This document shows, piece by piece, positions 7,321 through 14,271 of a stretch of DNA of 23,059 nucleotides; positions within the stretch are counted from its first letter, which is position 1, and each line of letters begins with the position of its first letter. The DNA is taken from contig UQIG01000031.1 of NCBI GenBank assembly GCA_900541135.1, forward strand, positions 1 to 23,059. Reading direction: 5' to 3'. The DNA comes from an uncultured Collinsella sp. (lineage in GTDB: Bacteria > Actinomycetota > Coriobacteriia > Coriobacteriales > Coriobacteriaceae). The position numbers were made by a program, and so were the translations under genes. The notes under the pieces are model-generated. The model searched no databases and was not told the origin of the DNA. It saw only the letters and a program-made list of their open reading frames with translations.

Positions 7321-7983
7321 ATGTCCGAAAAGAGTGCCCTGTTCATGGCGCGCACGACGCGCTTCCACGAGTTTGCCCGCAGCTTGACGACCACCCTGGG
7401 TGTCGAGGTGAGCCTGGCAACCCCCGATTCGCCGACTGCGGCGCACGACTTTGACCTGCTGATCCTCGATTCCGACGGCATTCGCAGCGACCGCATCGAT
7501 CAGATTGCCAAGTGGCTTGACGATCGTGGCGGCGTCCCCATGCTGGTGATCGTCGACGATGAGGCCCTTGGCACCCTGCGCCTGCCGAATCACGCGCATG
7601 CCGACTTTGTATGCCCCACGGCGACGCCCAACGAGCTCAAGGCTCGTGCGCAGCGCCTGATGGGCGAGGAGGAGACCGTCGCCGCCGACGATGTGCTCAA
7701 TATCGATAACCTCGAGATCAACCTGGCCACCTACCAGGTGACACTCGATAACGAGCCCATCGACCTGACGCTGATGGAGTACTCGCTGCTGAGCTTTTTG
7801 GCAACGCACCCCAACCGTGCTTACAGCCGCGAGGTGCTGCTGCACCGCGTGTGGGGCTTTGAGTACTGCGGCGGCACGCGCACCGTCGACGTGCACATCC
7901 GACGCATCCGCTCCAAGGTGGGCCCGCAGATCGCGGCACACATCACCACCGTCCGCGGCGTGGGCTATCTGTTTAAGGACTAG
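7321..7983 (+). CDS. GlnR-like orphan response regulator (OmpR family)
   Basis: 220 aa, starting at the ATG 5 bases after GGAGG (7311-7315); a longer upstream frame from 7237 lacks such a site. The C-terminal half (about 125-218) is an OmpR winged helix (LTLMEYSLLSFLATHPNRAY, VLLHRVWGFEYCGGTRTVDV, HIRRIRSK, TVRGVGYLF). This is strikingly like actinobacterial GlnR, the nitrogen regulator. The N-terminal receiver is atypical: an Asp is present at the expected site (LLILD50SDG), but the N-terminal acidic pair and the conserved Lys are not visible, as in orphan receivers that work without phosphorylation. No kinase gene is near. The position directly after the glutamine synthetase gene suggests it controls nitrogen genes including that one; this is inference. 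Confidence 0.85.
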   Translation: MSEKSALFMARTTRFHEFARSLTTTLGVEVSLATPDSPTAAHDFDLLILDSDGIRSDRIDQIAKWLDDRGGVPMLVIVDDEALGTLRLPNHAHADFVCPTATPNELKARAQRLMGEEETVAADDVLNIDNLEINLATYQVTLDNEPIDLTLMEYSLLSFLATHPNRAYSREVLLHRVWGFEYCGGTRTVDVHIRRIRSKVGPQIAAHITTVRGVGYLFKD

Positions 7984-7987
7984 ATTT

Positions 7988-8020
7988 CCACCACAAAGGG
8001 GACAGGCACCTTTGTGGTGG
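7988..8020. repeat. CCACCACAAAGG hairpin repeat, copy 1
   Basis: CCACCACAAAGG (7988-7999) is mirrored perfectly by CCTTTGTGGTGG (8009-8020) around the loop GGACAGGCA. It begins four bases after the GlnR-like stop codon. Three related copies occur at 19617, 21202 and 22166. The right arm is followed by TCTTG, so it could also end transcription. Confidence 0.85.
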
Positions 8021-8138
8021 TCTTGACGCAGGTGCGGGTTCCTCTCGAATCTGCAGCAGAACTTAAGCCTTCCTAAAAGATTGCGTTCTCATACACGTTC
8101 GCCCGCATATTGGGGTACAACTCAACGTGAACAATGAT

Positions 8139-8173
8139 GGCCCGCCACATGTTTGGCGGGCCTTTGGTTATTT
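8139..8173 (+). promoter_or_regulatory. Leader hairpin before the HtrA gene (attenuator or terminator)
   Basis: GGCCCGCCA (8139-8147) pairs perfectly with TGGCGGGCC (8154-8162) around a 6-base loop and is followed by TTTGGTTATTT. It ends 15 bases before the ribosome binding site GAAAGGA (8177-8183). If a promoter lies upstream (TTGCGT at 8081 and CATATT at 8106 are weak candidates, spacer 19), this would be a terminator-like hairpin in the htrA leader. Otherwise it simply ends readthrough from upstream. Confidence 0.55.
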
Positions 8174-8191
8174 GACGAAAGGATCGCAGCC

Positions 8192-9658
8192 ATGAGCGAG
8201 AACGATTCCCAGCGCCCCCAGGATGCGGGTCACGCCGGCGAGACCCAGCAGCAGCCGCGTGTGCAGGTGGAGTCGACGCCTGCCGGCAGCAACATTCCCT
8301 ACGTGCAGGCTTACGACACGCAGACCGGCCAGCCGCTGGGCGGCCAGCAGGTTGTAAACAAGCACACAGTGGTCAAGACCAAGACCAAAAAGCTGCCGAT
8401 CTTTATTACGGCGCTCGCCGGTTGTGCCTGCGGAGCTCTGCTGGTCATTGCGCTTATCATGAGTGGCACGCTCGATATCGGCGGCGGCAAGAACGCCGTG
8501 ACGGCGGGTGCTTCGGGTTCGTCGACGCAAAAGATCACCATTGACTCCGAGGATACTACGCTGGCCGAGGCCGTTTCTGCCAAGGCGTTGCCCTCCGTGG
8601 TTTCCATCACCGCCACTTCGAGCGGCAGCCAGAATGGCTCGCTCTCGCAGTCTGCTGATGAGTCGGACAGCTCGGGCAGCGTCGGCTCGGGCGTGGTGCT
8701 CGATACCGAGGGCCACATCCTCACCAACAACCACGTGGTCGATGGTTACGACCAGTACGTGGTGACCATGGACGACGGCACCACCTATGAGGCCGAGTTC
8801 GTGGGCAACGATGCTTCGAGCGACCTCGCCGTCATTAAGCTCAAGGACGCCGACGCCTCCAAGCTCACGCCGATCGAGATCGGCGACTCCTCCAAGCTCA
8901 ACGTGGGCGAGTGGGTTATGGCGATCGGCTCGCCGTTCGGCAACGAGCAGTCTGTCTCCACGGGCATTGTGTCGGCGCTCTACCGCTCCACGGCCATGAG
9001 CTCTACCAGCGGTAACACCATCTATGCCAACATGATCCAGACCGATGCCGCCATCAACCCGGGCAACTCCGGCGGCGCGCTCGTCAACGACAATGGCGAG
9101 CTGGTGGGTATCAACTCGCTCATCGAGAGCTACTCGGGCTCCAGCTCGGGCGTGGGTTTTGCCATTCCGGTCAACTACGCCAAGAACATTGCCGACCAGA
9201 TTATCGACGGCAAGACGCCGGTGCATCCGTACATGGGCGCTACGCTTTCGAGCGTCAATGCGCTTAACGCCCGCACTAACAAGCTGAGCACCGATAGCGG
9301 CGCGTATGTGGCAAGTGTCGTCGAGGACGGTCCTGCTGCCAAGGCCGGCATTCAGGAGGGCGACGTCATCACCAAGCTGGGCGATGACGAGATCACGAGC
9401 GCCGATGGCCTGATCATCGCACTGCGCAGCCACGAGGTGGGCGAGAAGGTCGAGATCACGCTCGTGCGCGGCAAGGAAGAGAAGAAGGTCACCGTCGAGC
9501 TGGGCTCCGATGAGGAGCTGCAGAACCAGCAGCAGGACGACAGCGCGACCGACACCGGCAACGGCGGTATTACCGATGAGCAGCTGCGCCAGTATCTGGA
9601 GGAGCTGTTGGGCCAGCAGGGCCAGGGCCAGGGTCAAGGCTACGGTCAGGGTTTCTAA
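8192..9658 (+). CDS. htrA: HtrA/DegP-type membrane-anchored serine protease with PDZ domain
   Basis: 488 aa; the ATG at 8192 follows GAAAGGA. Order of parts: a Gln-rich cytoplasmic segment (1-67), one membrane helix (about 68-91), a Ser/Thr-rich linker, a trypsin-like protease domain with the catalytic triad His181 (TNNHVV), Asp211 (SSDLAVIKL) and Ser293 (NPGNSGGAL), then one PDZ domain (about 345-437). It ends in an acidic/Gln-rich tail with GQ repeats (QGQGQGQGYGQGF). Type II topology puts the protease outside the membrane, where HtrA proteins degrade or refold damaged exported proteins. It stands alone with its own leader and terminator. The Gly-Gln tail is unusual and of unknown use; it might contact the cell wall. 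Confidence 0.95.
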   Translation: MSENDSQRPQDAGHAGETQQQPRVQVESTPAGSNIPYVQAYDTQTGQPLGGQQVVNKHTVVKTKTKKLPIFITALAGCACGALLVIALIMSGTLDIGGGKNAVTAGASGSSTQKITIDSEDTTLAEAVSAKALPSVVSITATSSGSQNGSLSQSADESDSSGSVGSGVVLDTEGHILTNNHVVDGYDQYVVTMDDGTTYEAEFVGNDASSDLAVIKLKDADASKLTPIEIGDSSKLNVGEWVMAIGSPFGNEQSVSTGIVSALYRSTAMSSTSGNTIYANMIQTDAAINPGNSGGALVNDNGELVGINSLIESYSGSSSGVGFAIPVNYAKNIADQIIDGKTPVHPYMGATLSSVNALNARTNKLSTDSGAYVASVVEDGPAAKAGIQEGDVITKLGDDEITSADGLIIALRSHEVGEKVEITLVRGKEEKKVTVELGSDEELQNQQQDDSATDTGNGGITDEQLRQYLEELLGQQGQGQGQGYGQGF

Positions 9659-9684
9659 CGAGCCGTATCGCATATATCGAAACC

Positions 9685-9726
9685 AGAGGGGCTGTCCCAT
9701 CAACGCGGGACAGCCCCTCTTTTCTT
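9685..9726 (+). terminator. Intrinsic terminator of htrA
   Basis: A 14-bp perfect stem (9685-9698 with 9707-9720) around an 8-base loop, followed by TTTCTT. It starts 26 bases after the stop codon. Confidence 0.93.
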
Positions 9727-9728
9727 AT

Positions 9729-9759
9729 TGATCCGTTGGGGACGGAGGAAAACGGATCA
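9729..9759. repeat. GGGGAC-loop palindrome
   Basis: TGATCCGTT (9729-9737) is mirrored perfectly by AACGGATCA (9751-9759) around a 13-base loop starting GGGGAC. It follows directly after the htrA terminator. The loop start is shared with the CCACCACAAAGG hairpins, hinting at one broader repeat class. Confidence 0.65.
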
Positions 9760-9794
9760 CTTGTGGCTGGCATGAGGCCTGGTTCGTAATGGTC

Positions 9795-9998
9795 TGGACA
9801 GTTAGTTCATATACGTATAAATCTGGGGCAGCTTGGGATGCGTTTTGAGCAATTTTTGATTGGGATGGGGCTCGGATGGGTGTTTGGAAGGGAGAGTGGG
9901 ACGTTTACATGGTCTCGAGGAACCCAAAATTAGTCGAAACAGAGGTGTTTGTGCCCGATCCAGCTCTAGGATTTATACGTATCTGAACTAACTGTCCA
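9795..9998. mobile_element. 204-bp MITE-like element with 29-bp near-perfect terminal inverted repeats
   Basis: Bases 9795-9823 and the reverse complement of 9970-9998 agree at 28 of 29 positions. The ends begin TGGACAGTTAGTTCA and end ATACGTATAAATC. The interior of about 146 bases carries no ORF of note. The outer ends are 5'-TG and CA-3', as in IS3-family elements, but no transposase fragment or target duplication is visible. It fills most of the 448-base gap between htrA and ligA; nothing else is evident there except the hairpins at 9685 and 9729. Confidence 0.65.
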
Positions 9999-10106
9999 CC
10001 CCAGTCTGGCGGCTGCCGTTTCGGTGCGGTTTGAAAGGGCTATTCGGCCCCGTTGCGACCGGTGGTACTCTTGTATCCGTTTGAAATCGAGCGAAGGAGT
10101 GCCGCT

Positions 10107-12335
10107 ATGGAGCAATCGAGCCTGTTTGGTGACGGCGTGGACATCGATACCGAAACGCCCGCGAGCGCAGATGCCACCGCACCGGTCGACGCCCGTGCCC
10201 AGGCGGCAGCGCGTGCGGCCGAGCTGCGCCACGAGCTCGATTACCACGCCTATCGCTACTACATGCTCGATGCGCCCGAGATCACGGATGCCGCCTTTGA
10301 CAAAATGCTCGTTGAGCTGCAGGAGATCGAGGCGACCTACCCCGATTTGGTAACGCCCGACAGCTATACCCAGCGTGTGGGCGGCTACGTGAGCGAGCAG
10401 TTTACGCCGGTCACGCACATGGCGCGCATGTATTCTATGGACGATGCCATGGATCTGGACGAACTCGACGCGTGGCTCCAACGCACCGAGGATGCGCTCG
10501 GCGCCGGTAGCGTTACCTATACCTGCGAGCTCAAGATCGACGGCCTGGGCGTGGCACTTACCTACCAAAACGGCACCTTCGTACGTGCGGCCACACGTGG
10601 CGATGGCACCACGGGTGAGGACGTGTCGCTCAACGTGCGCACCATCAAGGATGTGCCCATGCACCTGTCCGAGCCGGCGCTCGCCCACATGGGCGCCGAC
10701 CGCGAGCGTACCATCGAGGTGCGCGGCGAGGTCTACATGCCCAAGGGCAGCTTTGTGCGTCTGAACGACGAGGCCGATGCCGAGGGCCGCGACCCCTTCG
10801 CCAACCCGCGCAACGCTGCCGCCGGCAGCCTACGTCAGAAGGACCCCAAGGTCACGGCGCGCCGCGACCTGGCCACCTTTATCTATGCCATTGCCGATAC
10901 CGATCCGCTGCACGTCCACAGCCAGCGCGAGTTCCTCGACTGGCTGCGTAGCGCCGGCTTTAGCGTCAACCCCAACGTGGCTCGTTGCGCCACGCCGGCC
11001 GAGGTCCACGAGTTCTGTGCCCAGGCGCTCGAACATCGCGGTGACCTGGACTACGACATCGATGGCGTGGTCGTAAAGGTCGATAGCTTCCAGCAGCAGC
11101 TCGACCTGGGCTTTACCGCCCGCGCGCCGCGCTGGGCCATTGCCTTTAAGTTCCCGCCCGAGGAAAAGCAGACCGTCCTGCGCGAAATTCGCATCCAGGT
11201 GGGCCGCACCGGTGTGCTCACGCCGGTCGCCGAGTTCGACCCGGTGACGGTCGCCGGCTCCACCATCGCGCGCGCCACGCTGCACAACATCGACGAGATC
11301 CGTCGCAAAAACGTGCGTGAGGGCGACACCATCATCGTGCACAAGGCAGGCGACGTAATCCCCGAGGTCGTGGGCCCGGTGCTCGACAAGCGCCCGGCCG
11401 ATTCGGTCGACTGGCACATGCCCGAGGTCTGCCCCGTGTGCGGCAGCCCCGTGGTCCACGAGGATGGCGAGGTTGCCTACCGCTGCGTCTCCATCGACTG
11501 CCCCGCGCAGCTCAAGGAGCGCTTGCTCCACTGGGTGAGCCGCGGCTGCATGGACGTCGACGGCCTAGGCGACGAGATTGTCGACAAGATGATCGCCGCC
11601 GGGCTGATTCACGACGTCGCAGACTTCTACCAGCTCACGGTCGACGATATCGCCGACCTGGACACGGGGCGCACCTATGCCAGCTCCAACAGTAAAAAGG
11701 GCGTCAAGAAGGGTGACCCCATTCCGGTGGGCCTCAAGACGGCCGAGAAAATCATCGCCGAGCTCAACAAGTCCAAGAGCCAGCCACTCGGTCGCGTACT
11801 GTTTGCCCTGGGCATCCGCCACGTGGGCAAGAGTGTGGGCGAGGTCATCGCCGAGCGATTCCTGTCGATTGACAAGCTTATCGTGGCGAGCGAAGAGGAT
11901 ATTGCCGAGTGCGAGGGCATCGGTCCCAAGATTGCGGCGAGCGTTAAGCAGTTCCTGGCCGTGCCCGAAAACCTTGCCGTGCTGGAACGTCTGCGTCAGG
12001 CGGGCCTTTCGCTCGAGGTCGACTTGGGCACCGCGCACGCGCAAGCCGCGGCCGACGCTGGCGTGGCGGGCGAGCTCGCCGACGCACAGCCGCTCGCGGG
12101 TCTGACCTTCGTGCTCACCGGCACGCTCGTCAGCCGCACGCGCGACGAGGCAGGCGCGGCGCTCAAGGTGCTTGGTGCCAAGGTCTCGGGCAGTGTTTCA
12201 AAGAAGACGAGCTATCTAGTCGCCGGCCCCAAAGCGGGCTCCAAGCTCACCAAAGCCGAGCAGCTGGGTGTGCCCGTGCTGGACGAGGACGCACTCGAGC
12301 AAATCCTGGCGACTGGTGAGGTGCCCCAGGCTTAG
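10107..12335 (+). CDS. ligA: NAD+-dependent DNA ligase
   Basis: A 742-aa replicative and repair ligase that seals nicks using NAD+. The start at 10107 follows GAAGGAG (10093-10099). Residues up to about 100 form the NAD-binding Ia domain (HELDYHAYRYYMLDAPEITD). The adenylation domain has the nucleotide-accepting Lys143 in ELKIDG and later DIDGVVVK. Then come an OB fold (GRTGVLTPVAEFDPV), a four-Cys zinc finger (C442, C445, C460, C465), helix-hairpin-helix repeats (FALGIRHVG, CEGIGPKIA) and a BRCT domain (about 663-735). The frame extends upstream to 10053 without a ribosome site. Slightly longer than the typical 670 aa, owing to an N-terminal extension and a short insert (YASSNSKKGVKKGD) before the helix-hairpin-helix region. 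Essential housekeeping gene; monocistronic here. Confidence 0.98.
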   Translation: MEQSSLFGDGVDIDTETPASADATAPVDARAQAAARAAELRHELDYHAYRYYMLDAPEITDAAFDKMLVELQEIEATYPDLVTPDSYTQRVGGYVSEQFTPVTHMARMYSMDDAMDLDELDAWLQRTEDALGAGSVTYTCELKIDGLGVALTYQNGTFVRAATRGDGTTGEDVSLNVRTIKDVPMHLSEPALAHMGADRERTIEVRGEVYMPKGSFVRLNDEADAEGRDPFANPRNAAAGSLRQKDPKVTARRDLATFIYAIADTDPLHVHSQREFLDWLRSAGFSVNPNVARCATPAEVHEFCAQALEHRGDLDYDIDGVVVKVDSFQQQLDLGFTARAPRWAIAFKFPPEEKQTVLREIRIQVGRTGVLTPVAEFDPVTVAGSTIARATLHNIDEIRRKNVREGDTIIVHKAGDVIPEVVGPVLDKRPADSVDWHMPEVCPVCGSPVVHEDGEVAYRCVSIDCPAQLKERLLHWVSRGCMDVDGLGDEIVDKMIAAGLIHDVADFYQLTVDDIADLDTGRTYASSNSKKGVKKGDPIPVGLKTAEKIIAELNKSKSQPLGRVLFALGIRHVGKSVGEVIAERFLSIDKLIVASEEDIAECEGIGPKIAASVKQFLAVPENLAVLERLRQAGLSLEVDLGTAHAQAAADAGVAGELADAQPLAGLTFVLTGTLVSRTRDEAGAALKVLGAKVSGSVSKKTSYLVAGPKAGSKLTKAEQLGVPVLDEDALEQILATGEVPQA

Positions 12336-12355
12336 GACATCGATAATCAAATTAG

Positions 12356-12396
12356 AAAACCTCCCGGAAAGGTTGATACTTTCCGGGAGGTTTTTA
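12356..12396. terminator. Bidirectional terminator after ligA
   Basis: ACCTCCCGGAAAG (12359-12371) pairs with CTTTCCGGGAGGT (12379-12391), flanked by an A-run on the left and a T-run on the right, so it works in both directions. It serves ligA on the + strand and once served the minus-strand gene whose tail is at 12394. Nearly the same stem core recurs at 14133-14178. Confidence 0.92.
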
Positions 12397-12450
12397 TTTG
12401 GGCGTGATGGCGGGCACCGTGATCTGCGTCATGTAGGTTGCTGAGGGTGA
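12394..12450 (-). pseudogene. Decayed gene tail, copy 1
   Basis: On the minus strand, SATYMTQITVPAITPK then TAA (12394-12396) runs into the terminator. The same tail, ATYVTQITVPVVPAK-stop, occurs at 14174. The two share 19 identical bases (12413-12431 and 14193-14211). No body of the gene remains here: the frame has no start and quickly loses sense upstream. The tail resembles the last strand of a periplasmic-binding or LacI-type domain, but that is a guess. Confidence 0.45.
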
Positions 12451-12552
12451 CCCTGCGGAGCGGTGCCGTTCCGGAGCGATAGAAGATTCATGCAAAGCAA
12501 AGGGGCCCCGCAGTGAGGTCCCACAACGGGGCTGCCCCATTGTGATGAGTTT

Positions 12553-12586
12553 TATACACTTTAACATTAACATTAACGTGTATACT
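12553..12586 (+). promoter_or_regulatory. Promoter and operator of the first toxin-antitoxin module
   Basis: TATACT at 12581-12586 is a good -10 box. TATACAC (12553-12559) and GTGTATA (12578-12584) form an inverted repeat that overlaps it, with tandem TTAACA/TAACAT units between the arms. This arrangement is expected for autorepression by the antitoxin. Confidence 0.6.
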
Positions 12587-12619
12587 CAGCAGTGAAGATA
12601 TATGTTGAGAGGAGCAGTT

Positions 12620-13012
12620 ATGGTTACGGTCGCGTTTTCGGAACTGCGCCAAAACCTTACGCAGGTGGCCGAAAAAGTTGCCAATGAGGGCGAGGAGGTT
12701 GTGGTCTTCAAGCGGAGCAAGCCGTTGTTCAAGATCGTGCCGCTCGACTATGAAGGTCCAGTTACGGTGGAATATGACGCTGCCCAGGAGCGTGGGGGCG
12801 CAAAACCGACGTGCGACACGGGCAAGCCCAAGCGCGACGTGGGTACGATGTGGCATCCCAAGATCACCTGGAAGGAGATTCGCGAGATGCTCGCGGAGAA
12901 TGAGGACTACCAGGAGTATCTCGATATCGTGGCTAACATGCCAAAGGGAACGCCGCTCGATACGATGACGGTTGAAGATGAAAAGCGCGTCGCGAGGGAG
13001 CGCTACCTATGA
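12620..13012 (+). CDS. Phd/YefM-like antitoxin
   Basis: 130 aa; the ATG at 12620 follows AGAGGAG, while an ATG at 12602 overlaps that site. Residues 1-45 have the Phd/YefM pattern (VAFSELRQNLTQVAEKV...EEVVVFKRSKPLFKIVPL), a dimeric DNA-binding fold that represses its own operon and neutralises the toxin. The C-terminal half is longer than in usual Phd proteins (about 80-90 aa) and charged (WHPKITWKEIREMLAENEDY), and probably wraps around the toxin. It overlaps the PIN toxin gene by ATGA, giving translational coupling. Confidence 0.82.
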   Translation: MVTVAFSELRQNLTQVAEKVANEGEEVVVFKRSKPLFKIVPLDYEGPVTVEYDAAQERGGAKPTCDTGKPKRDVGTMWHPKITWKEIREMLAENEDYQEYLDIVANMPKGTPLDTMTVEDEKRVARERYL

Positions 13013-13431
13013 GAGCATTTCTCGATACCAATTTTCTGCTCGATTGCGTGCTTCCGGGCCGGCCGGAGCACGCAGCGGCGCAAACGATCAAGGGGCTCGT
13101 CGACGTGGGGCTTATCGAAGGCGTTGTTTCGGCCTGCTCTCTCAAGGACGCGTACTACATTCTCACCAAACAGGCCGGCGAGGCGCGCGGGCGCGAGGTA
13201 GTGCGCGACTGCCTTAAGAGCTACTCGGTAGAGCCTCTCGACCAAGAGGCTTGTTTTACCTCCGCCTATTCCGATGAGCCGGACTTTGAGGACGGCTGTA
13301 TCCGTGCGATGGCCGAGCGTGCCGGCGTGGACTTTATCATCACGCGTGACCGCGCCGCTTTTGTGCGCTCGACCATCAAGACCTTCTCGCCTGCAGAGTT
13401 CATCCGTGCGTTTCCGATTCCGGAGGAGTAA
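13009..13431 (+). CDS. PIN-domain toxin (VapC-like ribonuclease)
   Basis: 140 aa. A PIN domain shown by the N-terminal LDTNFLLD (Asp6) and by acidic residues near the end: Asp92/Asp95 in DEPDFEDGCIRAMAERAGVD and Asp114 in IITRDRAAF. PIN toxins are metal-dependent RNases that cut tRNA or mRNA when the antitoxin is lost. The start overlaps the antitoxin stop by four bases (ATGA). GC content is close to that of host genes. Confidence 0.88.
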   Translation: MRAFLDTNFLLDCVLPGRPEHAAAQTIKGLVDVGLIEGVVSACSLKDAYYILTKQAGEARGREVVRDCLKSYSVEPLDQEACFTSAYSDEPDFEDGCIRAMAERAGVDFIITRDRAAFVRSTIKTFSPAEFIRAFPIPEE

Positions 13432-13436
13432 AACCG

Positions 13437-13463
13437 CCATATCGGGGACTGTCCTCGACATGG
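13437..13463. repeat. Interrupted 27-bp palindrome with GGGGAC core
   Basis: CCAT-TCG-GGAC in the left half is matched by GTCC-CGA-ATGG in the right half, with single mismatches between the blocks. It lies six bases after the PIN toxin stop. It may be a repeat of the GGGGAC class or a weak terminator between the TA modules. Confidence 0.45.
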
Positions 13464-13497
13464 TAGTTCTCCTGTAGCCGACGCTCGTTAGCTGAGC

Positions 13498-13526
13498 TAT
13501 ACTTCATAATTATGTACACAATTATG
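13498..13526 (+). promoter_or_regulatory. Promoter and palindromic operator of the second toxin-antitoxin module
   Basis: TATACT at 13498-13503 is a likely -10 box. Directly after it, 13505-13526 is a near-perfect 22-bp palindrome (CATAATT...AATTATG around TGTACA). The ribosome site AGGAG follows. This fits autoregulation by the antitoxin. Confidence 0.65.
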
Positions 13527-13539
13527 TTAGGAGTGTGCC

Positions 13540-13809
13540 ATGCCCGTTTGCGTTCCAATTAAAGATATGCGGGACACCGCGAAATTCTCGGAGCTCGTTG
13601 AAACTACTACTGGTCCAGTGACTGTTACAAAAAACGGCTATAGCAAATTTGTTGTACTTCGATCCGAGGACTACGACCTCATGGTTCAGGAACAGGCTAA
13701 GGCTCGTCTGATGGCTCGTATAGCTGTGGCCGAACGGGAGCGTGCTGCTGGTACGGCACGTGATGCCTTTGAGGCTCTCGATGACCTTGAGGCAAAATAT
13801 GGCCTATAA
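13540..13809 (+). CDS. YefM/Phd-family antitoxin of a RelE-type module
   Basis: 89 aa. The N-terminal half has the family pattern (IKDMRDTAKFSELVETTTGP, VTVTKNGYSKFVVLRSEDYD). The C-terminal half is a long charged helix (KARLMARIAVAERERAAGT...FEALDDLEAKYGL) that would clasp the toxin. The start follows TTAGGAG. The toxin start lies 11 bases before its stop, so the two are translationally coupled. Codon use is more AT-rich than in ligA or the first TA module, suggesting separate acquisition. Confidence 0.88.
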   Translation: MPVCVPIKDMRDTAKFSELVETTTGPVTVTKNGYSKFVVLRSEDYDLMVQEQAKARLMARIAVAERERAAGTARDAFEALDDLEAKYGL

Positions 13810-14134
13810 CGTCAAGATTCTGCCTTCAGCTGAACAAGAAGTTGACGATATCGTTGATTATCTATTGGGGCATGGTATTTTTACTGCCCGGCACTTTCTT
13901 GATAAATACCGTAGCCAGCTCCAGCTTCTTCAAAGTGGTGTAGTTGACTACGGCTTATCGAAGTTACCCGAGCTTGCAGTGCTTGGTTACCATGCTTGCC
14001 TCGTTAATTCTTATGTAATGCTTTATTACTACGATAACGAGGACGTTGTGATTGCCCATATTTTTCACCAAAGCCAAGATTATGCTGCATTGGTGATATC
14101 TAGAAATCGATTCGAGTTGCTGGATGATGATTAG
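13799..14134 (+). CDS. RelE/ParE-family toxin
   Basis: 111 aa starting at ATG 13799 inside the antitoxin gene; the open frame upstream from 13742 has no ribosome site. The family pattern is YNVKILPSAEQEVDDIVDYL at the start and VIAHIFHQSQDYAALV at the end. Members either cut mRNA on the ribosome (RelE) or poison gyrase (ParE); the IFHQSQDYA tail is usual for RelE-like members in Firmicutes and Actinobacteria. AT-rich like its partner. The stop lies within the terminator stem at 14133. Confidence 0.87.
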   Translation: MAYNVKILPSAEQEVDDIVDYLLGHGIFTARHFLDKYRSQLQLLQSGVVDYGLSKLPELAVLGYHACLVNSYVMLYYYDNEDVVIAHIFHQSQDYAALVISRNRFELLDDD

Positions 14135-14178
14135 TAAGAACCTCCCGGAAGCACGATGCCTTTCGGGAGGTTCTTACT
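14133..14178. terminator. Bidirectional terminator after the RelE toxin
   Basis: AGTAAGAACCTCCCG (14133-14147) pairs perfectly with CGGGAGGTTCTTACT (14164-14178), followed by TT. The stem core AACCTCCCGGAA equals that of the ligA terminator at 12356. The left arm overlaps the toxin stop codon, and the right arm overlaps the stop of the minus-strand tail at 14174. Confidence 0.88.
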
Positions 14179-14271
14179 TTGCCGGAACAACCGGCACCGT
14201 GATCTGCGTCACGTAGGTCGCCGGGTCGTCGCTGATGATATCGTCGATGAGGGCGATTTCGCGTTGCCTCG
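14174..14271 (-). pseudogene. Decayed gene tail, copy 2
   Basis: On the minus strand, directly after the MATE stop codon, an open stretch reads REIALIDDIISDDPATYVTQ then ITVPVVPAK and TAA (14174-14176). It has host-like codons but no start and no room for a gene. It is the same tail as at 12394, ended by a matching terminator. It looks like the 3' end of a gene whose body was lost when the MATE gene or the TA block arrived. Confidence 0.5.

Noticed and set aside
8168..9703. Long minus-strand open frame of 511 codons opposite htrA
   Set aside because: The + strand gene has a full protease triad, PDZ domain and ribosome site. The antisense frame is low-complexity and arises from GC-rich codon bias.
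12500..12540. GC-rich partial palindrome (GGGGCCCCGCAGTGAGG...) as a terminator
   Set aside because: Pairing is broken and no T-run follows; the ligA terminator at 12356 already serves the gene.
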